From assembly GCA_017355425.1 (NCBI GenBank), contig CP070233.1:3017501-3081500 (forward strand): DNA of 64,000 nt, written 5' to 3'. Position numbers and translations under genes: made by a program. The DNA comes from Dolichospermum sp. DET69 (GTDB lineage Bacteria > Cyanobacteriota > Cyanobacteriia > Cyanobacteriales > Nostocaceae). The notes beneath the pieces were generated by a model. It was not told the origin of the DNA. It made no database searches and saw only the letters and a program-made list of their open reading frames with translations. Positions 16,939 through 25,612 of the stretch are shown one piece after another (within the stretch, counting starts at the first letter, position 1; each line of letters starts with the position of its first letter).

Positions 16939-19900
16939 CTATAGGGGATATTGCAGAAATATTTTTTGTTTTTCTCGTTCGTATTCTTCTGAAGTTAGAA
17001 AATCTTGATCTAAATCTTGTTTAAGTTGTTCTAATTCTTGTCTTCGTTTTGAACGATTATCAGTATTATTTAGAGAAGAATTAGGAACTATTTCACCAAC
17101 AAGGGCTTTTTGATTTCCTATATTGTCTCTAGCTGAAAGTGAATTTTTTTGGTTCAATTTTGCTTCCATTTTTTTCACAAAACGATTGATAACTCCTTCT
17201 CTAACTGTAGGTTGTATATTATCTGGTGAGACGTATACTCTTTGTATATAGGGAAAATTGGGACTATCTTCGGGAATTGTTCTCAGCTTATCTGGAAATT
17301 GACGAAGTTTAGGTAGATATTGATTTTCCCATAATTGTGGATTATTTTCTATTTCAGATATAATATCATCTAAAATTTTCTTCAAAGTTTCAGCCATATT
17401 GCGGTTATTGGCCAAATCTTCCAAAGCTTCCATCCAATTTGCACTGACAGCAGCAGTATAATAACTGTTTTGGAAAGTGTCATAATGTTGAAATTCTAAT
17501 TCCTGGGTTTCCTGATTTTCTGTTAACAATTCTAATGCTAAACAAGGGTAAAAAATATCCTCCAATTCTTCCATTCTTCTAGCATCAGGGGGAATAATAT
17601 CGGGAAAAGCAGTGCGAGAATCATTATGTAAAAAAGATGTACCAGAATTGTGTTCTCGTATATATGGGTTTCTCATTCTTTCCAAACTATTAATTAATCT
17701 CAATGGAAACCCAGCATACTCATTCACAATTAAAATTTCATCATCTGCTTGTATTGCTTTTAAAACAGTTGTAGAAACTCCTAAATCTTGTGTGATCAAT
17801 TTTTTAAAATCTCTCACATCTGATTCATCTGTATCTTTATATCCTACTAATTTACTACTTTTAGCAGGATCATCTCGGAAATAAGGATCACTTAAATTTA
17901 AACGCAGTAATGGTTGAGCTTCCTCCATAATTTGTTTTAAACGAGTAGAACGTGCAGCTAATGAATATTTCTGCATGAAGCGTTTAATCACAGAACTCAC
18001 AATATTCCTACCGCGAAAAGCAAATAAACTATCAACTTTCAGATCAATCTCTTGTTTTATTTGGGGGTGAGTAGTGCGTTCCATGTTCAGGAAAAATGCT
18101 AAAGATACTCCTCTACCAGTTTCTTCGGTAAGTGTTGAACTTGCTAAGACTAATTGCGGACGCAGATCATTTTCTGGTAACATTGTTTGATAGCAAAGTT
18201 CTATATCTTCAGTATCAAAAATTGCTTCTCCACTCATTTCATCAAAATTCAATTGTTTTAATTCTCGTTCCTCTTTTTCATAAGCACTTTGTAAGTCTTG
18301 TACTAAACTGCTAAAAGCAGCAACTTGTTTTTCTCTTTCTTGAACGTGCTTTTGTAACTGATTAACAATTTTTAGTGTTTCTTGTATAACTGTTAAATCA
18401 AAATTATGCCTGATCAATTTACAAACTTCTTGGATGGCTTTTTTACATTCTTCTTGAAATTGGCTATTCTTTAAATTGCCAATCAGCATAAATTTATTTT
18501 CTAATTCTTCAATTATTTGTTCAATATTATCCCACTTCCTTTCTACATCTTCTATCCGTTTTATTCCCCCAAAATCAGTGATTGATTCTTGTAAATCTCG
18601 TTGATATTTGTGCAATTCATGTTGTAGTGCTTCTAACCAGTTACGGCTATTTTTAATAGAAAAATTAACTTCTATTGGTGTAAGTAGCTGAATCAAATAA
18701 TCATCAATATTAGTGCTAAGTTCTTTGATGATTTTAGGAGCAGTTTGAATTAATTTTGTCAACCAATAACCGCGAATACTTTCCGTTTCTCCTGGTTGAA
18801 TAGTCCGAAATTGTTTATAAAATTCTGTCGCTAACTGTTGCCGCACGTTTGCACGATCATCTTTATTTTTACATTCAGAGATTAACTTTGATAATTTATT
18901 TTGCCAAGTTTTGATACTATTACTAAAAGTCTTATTAGATTCTTCTACAGATTCTGCTAATTTATTAGTTAATCCATCTCGTTTTACTAAATCATTATGC
19001 CAGTGATGTTGAATCAAAAATTGTTCAAGTAAGTTTATAGGATCTGGACTTTGACCTTTACCATTTAACCAAAATTTAACTAACGCTGAACTGACTTTTG
19101 TTAAGGCTATTTGAATGATAGTATCACGAGGAAAATAAATTGCTGATAGTCCAAATGTTAAGTATCTTTGGCTATTAGGACGGGGGTGTTTATCGGGTTG
19201 AATTATGTGTTGCAGAAAATTATCTCGATTTCCTTTAATTACTGGACCCAATTCACCAGAAAATTCTAAAGCTATTTTATGGGCAATTACATTACATAGT
19301 TTACCTTGGGTAAGGATTTCATATTCACTCCCTGTTTGATGAGATAGTAAATAAGTATAGTCAAAGGGTGGACGTTTTTCTTGAATAATTGCCAAATTTG
19401 CAATATCATAACAAGCTTCAAATTCTGTACCAGGATTGCTATAATGATTTAATTCTTTTAAGGCAGCATAAGTATTAGCACTCATGTTAGGAGCATTGCC
19501 ATACAATTCTGGACTAATTACTAAATAACCAAAAATCCGAGATCCTTGTTCACCATAAATATTTCTTAGACTATAAGCAACATCTAAAAACATTCCACTT
19601 CCTGTACCACCGCAAAGAGAACCAACTACAAAAATACTTAATCCCGGTTCTATTTTTAAACCCGAACTTAGTAATAAAGATTCATGTCCTCTGGTTCGTC
19701 TTTCTGCGGTTTCAATTGCTGTTTTTACTTTTTGATAGTTATGAAAAAATGCCAGTCTTCCTACAGGTCTAATTCCTTTTGCACCTTCTTCAATTGCTTT
19801 AATATTCCGCAATAACTGAGGAGGAAACCAAATCCCAATATGGTCATAAGGTCCATAACTATTATATTCTGAACGCCGTTCTAGTCCATCTACAAACATG

Positions 19901-20187
19901 GTGACATCTTTGGATGACATTGTAGCACTGACTTTCTCAGCTTCCTGAAAACTTAAATCAATACCATGATAGGTACTCCCAGTTCTAATACCTGTAACTT
20001 GGGTGGCAGCTTTATCTGTGTCTATGTGAACAAAACTGACAATTGGTAAATTATTTAAATCTCCATAACGGTCAACAATTAACCGTCTAATTCTCATCAA
20101 AACATCTCTACCTGTCCCACCTAAACCAATACAAATTGTCCGATTAATACCTCTATATTGCGTTTCATTTGCAGATGCTTGAGTCAT
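16939..20187 (-). CDS. Tubulin/FtsZ-like protein (Tubulin_2, FtsZl-1 type), 1082 residues
   Basis: The N-terminal GTPase fold is clear: ICIGLGGTGRD at residues 18-28 is the first glycine-rich loop, FVHIDTD at 52-58 the second strand, and GSLCGGTGSGMFLD at 189-202 contains the tubulin signature GGTGSG that binds GTP phosphates. The remaining 800 residues are unlike FtsZ: a coiled-coil centre (about 400-660), a mixed region and a charged C-terminal helix rich in Glu/Lys. Makarova and Koonin (2010) described an FtsZl-1 family predicted to act in membrane remodelling with von Willebrand A and OmpA-family partners; this gene and its neighbours fit that description. It lies 16 bases after the VWA gene and 65 bases before the MotA-like start. 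Confidence 0.85.
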   Translation of the reverse strand: MTQASANETQYRGINRTICIGLGGTGRDVLMRIRRLIVDRYGDLNNLPIVSFVHIDTDKAATQVTGIRTGSTYHGIDLSFQEAEKVSATMSSKDVTMFVDGLERRSEYNSYGPYDHIGIWFPPQLLRNIKAIEEGAKGIRPVGRLAFFHNYQKVKTAIETAERRTRGHESLLLSSGLKIEPGLSIFVVGSLCGGTGSGMFLDVAYSLRNIYGEQGSRIFGYLVISPELYGNAPNMSANTYAALKELNHYSNPGTEFEACYDIANLAIIQEKRPPFDYTYLLSHQTGSEYEILTQGKLCNVIAHKIALEFSGELGPVIKGNRDNFLQHIIQPDKHPRPNSQRYLTFGLSAIYFPRDTIIQIALTKVSSALVKFWLNGKGQSPDPINLLEQFLIQHHWHNDLVKRDGLTNKLAESVEESNKTFSNSIKTWQNKLSKLISECKNKDDRANVRQQLATEFYKQFRTIQPGETESIRGYWLTKLIQTAPKIIKELSTNIDDYLIQLLTPIEVNFSIKNSRNWLEALQHELHKYQRDLQESITDFGGIKRIEDVERKWDNIEQIIEELENKFMLIGNLKNSQFQEECKKAIQEVCKLIRHNFDLTVIQETLKIVNQLQKHVQEREKQVAAFSSLVQDLQSAYEKEERELKQLNFDEMSGEAIFDTEDIELCYQTMLPENDLRPQLVLASSTLTEETGRGVSLAFFLNMERTTHPQIKQEIDLKVDSLFAFRGRNIVSSVIKRFMQKYSLAARSTRLKQIMEEAQPLLRLNLSDPYFRDDPAKSSKLVGYKDTDESDVRDFKKLITQDLGVSTTVLKAIQADDEILIVNEYAGFPLRLINSLERMRNPYIREHNSGTSFLHNDSRTAFPDIIPPDARRMEELEDIFYPCLALELLTENQETQELEFQHYDTFQNSYYTAAVSANWMEALEDLANNRNMAETLKKILDDIISEIENNPQLWENQYLPKLRQFPDKLRTIPEDSPNFPYIQRVYVSPDNIQPTVREGVINRFVKKMEAKLNQKNSLSARDNIGNQKALVGEIVPNSSLNNTDNRSKRRQELEQLKQDLDQDFLTSEEYEREKQKIFLQYPL

Positions 20188-20203
20188 GTTTTTTTCCTGA
20201 AAA

Positions 20204-21349
20204 CTATTTTTTTACTTTAACATTTATTTGGTAATCACGCTGGCGTGAATCTGGACAATTTAGGGTAAACTTGTTATTTGCCATGAGAGTTCGTGATGTA
20301 ATTTTTTTATTATTTATTTGAATGTTTCCATTTTCTATTGGTATGACATAAACCTTGTCTCCTTTACGTTCTAAATAAGCTCGTAATTCTCCACCAGGAC
20401 AATCAATAGAATCTATGCATTTAGGATCATATTCACCAATAGCTATTTTTCTATTATTGGGTAATCTTATGATTTTTTGATCTTCTTCATCATCTTCTAA
20501 CTTAATTTGCAACTCCCATTTTTTTTGTGATTTGGCAAATTTGAATATACTCCAAATTCCCACAGATATTATTAATAATAAAATCAAACTAGGTAGCCAT
20601 AATTGTTTAATTAAATAAGGATTGACTAAACAAGTTTCTTCACCTCCTGGTGCTGGTGTACAAATTTCTTGAACCGTAGAATTAATATCAACTACAGATA
20701 GTTTATAATCTTTATTGTCTTGATTTTTAATAATTAGCGATCGCTCTTTTAAAGGTAAAGCCTTAATCCAATTCTGTCTTTCCTGACTTTCCGGCGATTC
20801 TGCTATTCTGAAAGGACTATTAGCAGGTGTTTCTATCCAAACTTGTGAATTAATTCCGGGTTGGGTAAATAAAGGTGCATCAGTAATCCAAACAATAGAC
20901 TGCGGCTTAATTTGTTGATGGTTGGAAAGGCGATTTTGATTAATTTGTGCAATACCTTGATATACTGTTAACTCTGCTTTTTGAATATCTGTTCCATAGC
21001 GGTTAGGGTCAGAATTAAAAGGAATTTTTGCTAATACTTTATTAATATTTTCAGAATTTTTCTGACTAAAATATATAGGTGTTCCTAACGGATTTTCAAC
21101 AGATATAACATCATTGAAAACTATATTTTGAGCAAAGGTCACAACATAAACAGAATCTCCCGGTTTGAGACTGTCTTCAACTATCTGACGTAACCGAATC
21201 CGTCCTTGATCATTTAAACCCACACTTTCTGTAACATCAATGGCTAAAACCACATCATGTTTACCCCCACCCCACAGGGATACTAACTGTAAGCCATTTT
21301 TCTGTGTATCAGTCAGTGATTGTCCAGGAGTAATTTTTGTTACACTCAC
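20204..21349 (-). CDS. von Willebrand A domain membrane protein
   Basis: The 381-residue product starts with a VWA domain (about 28-210). The metal site is visible as D38-x-T40-x-S42 (DVTES, a Thr variant of DxSxS), Thr120 in RYGTD and Asp157 in WITDAPL, so metal-dependent ligand binding is plausible. One membrane span, about 251-268, follows, then a beta-rich C-terminal domain (about 285-381) with an FHA-like strand pattern. With no signal peptide, the VWA domain would be on one side and the beta domain on the other. The start is a GTG at 21349. It is the first gene of the four-gene operon; VWA partners are a known feature of FtsZl-1 loci. Confidence 0.8.
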   Translation of the reverse strand: MSVTKITPGQSLTDTQKNGLQLVSLWGGGKHDVVLAIDVTESVGLNDQGRIRLRQIVEDSLKPGDSVYVVTFAQNIVFNDVISVENPLGTPIYFSQKNSENINKVLAKIPFNSDPNRYGTDIQKAELTVYQGIAQINQNRLSNHQQIKPQSIVWITDAPLFTQPGINSQVWIETPANSPFRIAESPESQERQNWIKALPLKERSLIIKNQDNKDYKLSVVDINSTVQEICTPAPGGEETCLVNPYLIKQLWLPSLILLLIISVGIWSIFKFAKSQKKWELQIKLEDDEEDQKIIRLPNNRKIAIGEYDPKCIDSIDCPGGELRAYLERKGDKVYVIPIENGNIQINNKKITSRTLMANNKFTLNCPDSRQRDYQINVKVKK

Positions 21350-21666
21350 AAACCCTATAGTCCATTAAATAATGTATGTATCAGACTTACCGCATAAATA
21401 GGCAGTAAGTCTAGTTTAAAGTATAAAGAACTATTTAGAATGTGTAGTAAAGAATTTATCCTTCTTCCTGGTCAGGGTTTACCGGGAAGAGTCTAGTGTC
21501 ACAGCAAGCAACTAGTACACGACGGCGTAAATAAACCAACCATTCCAAATCGTACCAAAAGCTTACTCTGTATTCATTTTTAATTTTTAATTCTTAATTT
21601 TTAATTCCGAGAAAGCGGTACTAGCAGAATTAACAATGGCAATGGTGATGAAAATACCAAGCTATT

Positions 21667-22167
21667 AGAGCGTGTTTGATAGCTTGTGTGGCGTAGCCAT
21701 AAAGTCATGATTGATGTATCAAATATCTTTTTACCCCACCCTAACCCTCCTCGATGCATTGGGGAGGGAACTTGATTTTCCGGTTTCCCCCATTTATAAG
21801 GCTACTGTGTACACACAAGTCCTACTTATCTTCGTTTCGGCCTATTTCGCTCCCTAAATCCCCCAATTCTGGGGCAAGACCAGGAAGACAAGGAAGGATA
21901 GTAGACAAGAAGGATTTTATTCACAGAATACTCGGTTTATGGGTTGTTTTGTTACCAATCATCCATTCGTTTGTCCGGTTTTCCTCCTTTGTCACCTTGT
22001 CTGCCTTGTCCCCCAAGTCTTGAATTTTGGGGGACTTTGAAAATTCTTGTGACCCCAATTTTGGGGGTTAGGGGGCGATTCAATCACTTGTGTGTACACG
22101 GTAGCATTTATAAGGGGGGATTAAGGGGGGTAAAAAATCACAATGTATTACTTTGCAAACATCCTCT
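21667..22167. repeat. Outer repeat (family A) carrying a family B element
   Basis: The terminus AGAGCGTGTTTGATAG at 21667 is matched in inverse by GCAAACATCCTCT at 22155-22167. After removal of the 303-bp inserted element and one target copy, about 187 bp remain, close in size to the intact repeat at 42922-43110. The left part reads GTGGCGTAGCC, as in the other family A copies. The repeat lies between the VWA gene and the glycosyltransferase gene. Confidence 0.7.
21802..22104. mobile_element. 303-bp MITE-like element (family B, copy 3) with perfect 11-bp target duplication
   Basis: Ends CTACTGTGTACACACAAGT and ACTTGTGTGTACACGGTAG flank the element. CATTTATAAGG (11 bp) occurs on both sides at 21791-21801 and 22105-22115. 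The two outer portions match the 144-bp copy at 8669-8812 in reverse. An extra block of about 155 bp, roughly 21876-22032, interrupts it; that block has CAAGAC at one end and GTCTTG at the other and internal GACAAGGAAGG/CCTTGTCTGCC arms, so a second small element appears to have landed inside the first. Confidence 0.85.
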
Positions 22168-22184
22168 TAAAAACAACTTAACAA

Positions 22185-23792
22185 TTACTCATTCTCTTTA
22201 GTAATTAATTGCCAATCTCCTACTTGATCTACTACTTTGATAGACTTGAATTGGAGGTTTTCTAAGGTAGAGGTGTTGAGGAGAAAATAAGGTTGATCAT
22301 CATATTGCCAGTAATATTGTAGCTCACCAATAGAAGCAGGAATAATGGTGCGATCACTATAAAAATCCAAAGAAGGACGATGGTAGGGAAAAGATGTATA
22401 GATTTCCTTAATCGCTGGATCTATTTTAGTGATCATCGCTGCCACTGGTTTGACGGAATAAGCTGTATTTAATTCCCAAATCCAGTAATTAGATTTCATC
22501 AACAGCAGTAGAGAAATATAACTTCCCCAAATTAAAATTTTCAGAAATTGTTTATCACCTCGTGCTGCTAAAATTGCGGCTAAAGTCATAGTTAAAGCCA
22601 CCGCAGCAAAAATGATTTGTAATTCTAGATTGTCTAAAGTTCTCCCACTAAAATAAATACTTGCTGCCGAAGCTACTACCGCCAACATGGCTAAACTCGT
22701 TACCCAAGCGTGGGGATAGCCTAAGGAAGAAGGGATATTTTCCATTTCTGCTAACTGAAATCCCAAAGCTAAAGCCAAACTGGGATAAATGGGGAATATA
22801 TACCAGGGAAGTTTCCAGCTAATCAGAGAAATGATCAATAAATAAACAACACACCAGACAATAATTAGTTTTGCCCAACTTAAGTTATTGTTATCCCAAG
22901 TGATGCGAATAGTTTGTGGTAAAAATATTAACCAAGGCCATGTCCACTTACCGATTTCAAAAAGATAATACCAAGCTGTTTCGGAACTGCCATTACTAAT
23001 AGTTTTAATATGGCTTAAAGATGTATTCACATCAATACTGAAGGGATAGCCATAGTTCCATACTTGAAACCCATACCAACAAAATACAGGTAGACAACCG
23101 ATAAAAATACCCATCCAGAAATAATAACTTGTCAGCAGTCTAGGTGTATCCCAATAGAGAAAGACTAAAACAACTGCACCTAAATAAACACCCATTATGC
23201 CTTGAGTTAGACAAATTAACCCAAAACTAATACCTACACCTAAGCAGTAACGTAAATCCCGGCGCGATCGCAAGACAAACCACATCATCAAAATCAAAAA
23301 ACCAGCAACTGCCCCATCTAACATCGCTAACCTGCCATAACGGACCACAGGCAGCATTGTTAAATAAATCAAAGAACTATAAATAGCCGCCCAACGTTGA
23401 CGAAATAGCTCTCTCCCCAGGCAATATAACAAGGGTACAGAAATTGCTGTCAAAATAGCACTAGGTAGCCGTGTTGTCCATTCATTGACACCACCCACAG
23501 CATAAGCCACAGCAATTAATAAGTGCATAAGCGGCGGTGTCTGATGATATGGTTCACCACCCAAAGTGGGGTAAAGCCAGCGCATTGAATCTGCTGGAGC
23601 TTGCCAAATTTCCCGCGCTACCCTGGCCACGGTTGCCTCATCGCCATCTTGTAAGGGCAACCCGCCAAGATTGATGCTAAACAAGACCACCGCTGCCAAC
23701 AACAATAGAATTAGCCATAGCCAATCAATCTTTTTTTCAACCACACGGTGCTGTTTTTCTAGATGAGTCCAAATAAAGCTTCCTTCTGGCAT
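22185..23792 (-). CDS. Membrane glycosyltransferase of the PMT/ArnT (GT-C) type
   Basis: GT-C enzymes move a sugar from a polyprenyl phosphate donor to a protein or lipid outside the inner membrane. The 535-residue product has a first span at about 24-43, then the acidic first loop PLQDGDEATVARVAREIW at 47-64 containing the Asp-Glu pair of the catalytic site, the YHQTPPLMH segment near 83-91 typical of ArnT-like proteins, and about a dozen membrane spans before a soluble C-terminal domain. The length is usual. The ATG start at 23792 is well placed. Its acceptor and donor sugars cannot be told, and nothing ties it to either neighbouring operon. Confidence 0.85.
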   Translation of the reverse strand: MPEGSFIWTHLEKQHRVVEKKIDWLWLILLLLAAVVLFSINLGGLPLQDGDEATVARVAREIWQAPADSMRWLYPTLGGEPYHQTPPLMHLLIAVAYAVGGVNEWTTRLPSAILTAISVPLLYCLGRELFRQRWAAIYSSLIYLTMLPVVRYGRLAMLDGAVAGFLILMMWFVLRSRRDLRYCLGVGISFGLICLTQGIMGVYLGAVVLVFLYWDTPRLLTSYYFWMGIFIGCLPVFCWYGFQVWNYGYPFSIDVNTSLSHIKTISNGSSETAWYYLFEIGKWTWPWLIFLPQTIRITWDNNNLSWAKLIIVWCVVYLLIISLISWKLPWYIFPIYPSLALALGFQLAEMENIPSSLGYPHAWVTSLAMLAVVASAASIYFSGRTLDNLELQIIFAAVALTMTLAAILAARGDKQFLKILIWGSYISLLLLMKSNYWIWELNTAYSVKPVAAMITKIDPAIKEIYTSFPYHRPSLDFYSDRTIIPASIGELQYYWQYDDQPYFLLNTSTLENLQFKSIKVVDQVGDWQLITKENE

Positions 23793-24032
23793 ATTCTATG
23801 CGAATCTTATGACTGCTAGGTTTAATCACATAGAGATCAAAGCGAATCTTCCATGTTGCCATCTATAATTTTGACCAATGGCTAAATCCCAAATTAGCTC
23901 AGTTTCTCAAGAACAGAGATAATTTTTTAGCGAAGATTTTCTTATTGATTTTTTAAGGAAGTTTACAAGCATTTTTCCAATTAAATGATATAAATACTAC
24001 CATTAGCATTTGGTCAATTACCCTGAAGGAGA

Positions 24033-25565
24033 ATGTCAATGAACCTACCATTTATTTTAGATGTGGCGCTGGGTTTAATTTTTATTTACTTAATTTTAAG
24101 TTTACTGGCTTCAGAAATTCAAGAACTATTAACGACAGTGCTGCAATGGCGAGCTGAACATTTGAGGAGATCAATTGAAATTCTTTTAGCTGATGATACT
24201 CAAACTTCAGAAAATCCCAAAGTAATTCAACTAGTCAATAAGATTTATGCTAATCCTTTAATTCAAAGCATTAATCAAGAGGCTAAAGGTTTAATGGCAA
24301 CCTTACCTCGGAAGGCAACTTGGGTAATAGGTTCATTATTTAGTTCCTGGAGAAAGTCTAGTTCTAGATTTAAAAAAGAAACTGTGTTTGGTAATCAAAA
24401 ACGTAGTGCGCCTTCCTATATTGGTGGTGAAAGTTTTGCCAATACTTTTATGGATACACTACAACTGCCCATATTAGTCAAAAAATTAACTCAGATCAGA
24501 GTAGAACAATTCAAAAATGAACGTTTAGATGATGTTAGACAAATTTTGATTCAGTTGCAAGTTGACATTAATAATCAGCAATTATCTAGTGAATTTGCCA
24601 CCGATATTGCCGCAGATTATAGACAATTGGAATTAGAGTATAACCGCATTATTGATGAATTCAATAAAGATAAATATGATATATACATGGCCATGAATCG
24701 GATGAGAGATAGTTTGGACAAATATATAGATAGTTTTCAAGCACATATAGACAATTATGAAGATATTTTAGATAAACCTTTGCGGGAACTAAAATTCTTA
24801 AGAAAAGATATTTTTGAAGATGCAGAAAAAGCGATAGTGATAGGAGGATTAAAACCTAATATTAATGAAATTGTCAAATCTATCAAAAAAGGTAGTGATA
24901 TTCATGATGAAGTTATAGCCGCTATCCAAGATAAAGATAGTGAAACCTATAAAAAAGTTAAAGAACTGATTGATATTCTGCCAGATTCTGTAGTTACTAA
25001 TATTGAAACCATGGCAAAACGCGCCCAAATGAGAGCTAAAAGCACTGAAGAAGGCATTAATCTCTTGCAAAAAGAAATTGAAAATAGTTTTGATAGCTCC
25101 ATGGAAAGAGCCGGTGGTGTTTATAAACGTAATGCTAAAGGAGTGGCAATTTTAATTGGCATAACTTTAGCTATCACAGCCAATGCAGATACTTTTCATA
25201 TTATCAATCGCTTATCTAAGGATTCTTTATTACGAGAAATAATTATTAACAAAGCTGTACAAGTAGTACCACAAGGATCTAATTCTTCAGATATCAATAA
25301 AATAGATCCTAACGAGATTTTAAAGGAAGTTGAGTTACCAATCGGTTGGACAAATGCTAACTTACAACAGCAAATTAACGGCACAAAATATAGAATCAAT
25401 GGGTTGCCTGTTTTCAGTATTTTGAGTATGATTGCTGGTTGGCTTGTTAGTGGTTTTGCTATTGCTATGGGTGCGCCTTTTTGGTTTGATTTACTAGGAA
25501 AAGTCATGAATGTCCGAAATACGGGTAAAAAAGGTAAACAAGCTCCTAAAAATCAAGATGAGTAA
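24033..25565 (+). CDS. Membrane protein with coiled-coil middle, function unknown
   Basis: I do not recognise a characterised family. The 510-residue product has an N-terminal span (about 6-26) followed by SEIQELLTTVLQWRAEHLRR. A long soluble, charged, mostly helical region runs from about 35 to 370. GVAILIGITLAITANADTFH (about 371-390) is a second span and FSILSMIAGWLVSGFAIAMGAPFWFDLLGKVM (about 465-496) a third. The soluble part would face the cytoplasm. The ATG at 24033 has AAGGAG six bases upstream, a strong site. It lies on the opposite strand from the tubulin-like operon and is separated from it by the glycosyltransferase gene, so a shared role is only a possibility. Confidence 0.7.
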   Translation: MSMNLPFILDVALGLIFIYLILSLLASEIQELLTTVLQWRAEHLRRSIEILLADDTQTSENPKVIQLVNKIYANPLIQSINQEAKGLMATLPRKATWVIGSLFSSWRKSSSRFKKETVFGNQKRSAPSYIGGESFANTFMDTLQLPILVKKLTQIRVEQFKNERLDDVRQILIQLQVDINNQQLSSEFATDIAADYRQLELEYNRIIDEFNKDKYDIYMAMNRMRDSLDKYIDSFQAHIDNYEDILDKPLRELKFLRKDIFEDAEKAIVIGGLKPNINEIVKSIKKGSDIHDEVIAAIQDKDSETYKKVKELIDILPDSVVTNIETMAKRAQMRAKSTEEGINLLQKEIENSFDSSMERAGGVYKRNAKGVAILIGITLAITANADTFHIINRLSKDSLLREIIINKAVQVVPQGSNSSDINKIDPNEILKEVELPIGWTNANLQQQINGTKYRINGLPVFSILSMIAGWLVSGFAIAMGAPFWFDLLGKVMNVRNTGKKGKQAPKNQDE

Positions 25566-25573
25566 TTGAATTT

Positions 25574-25606
25574 AGATCCCCGACTTCTTGAAGAAGTCGG
25601 GGATCT
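25574..25606. terminator. Perfect 16-bp hairpin between convergent genes
   Basis: AGATCCCCGACTTCTT and its exact reverse complement are separated by one base. The hairpin sits eight bases after one gene and six bases before the end of the convergent recombinase gene, the usual place for a two-way terminator. No long T-run follows, so termination is likely but not certain. The AAGTCGGGGATC hairpin recurs widely in cyanobacterial intergenic DNA. Confidence 0.65.
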
Positions 25607-25612
25607 GAGTAT

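Noticed and set aside
21754-22201. Two overlapping plus-strand frames of 85-89 residues
   Set aside because: They lie inside the family A/B repeat block and encode only translations of the inverted repeats.
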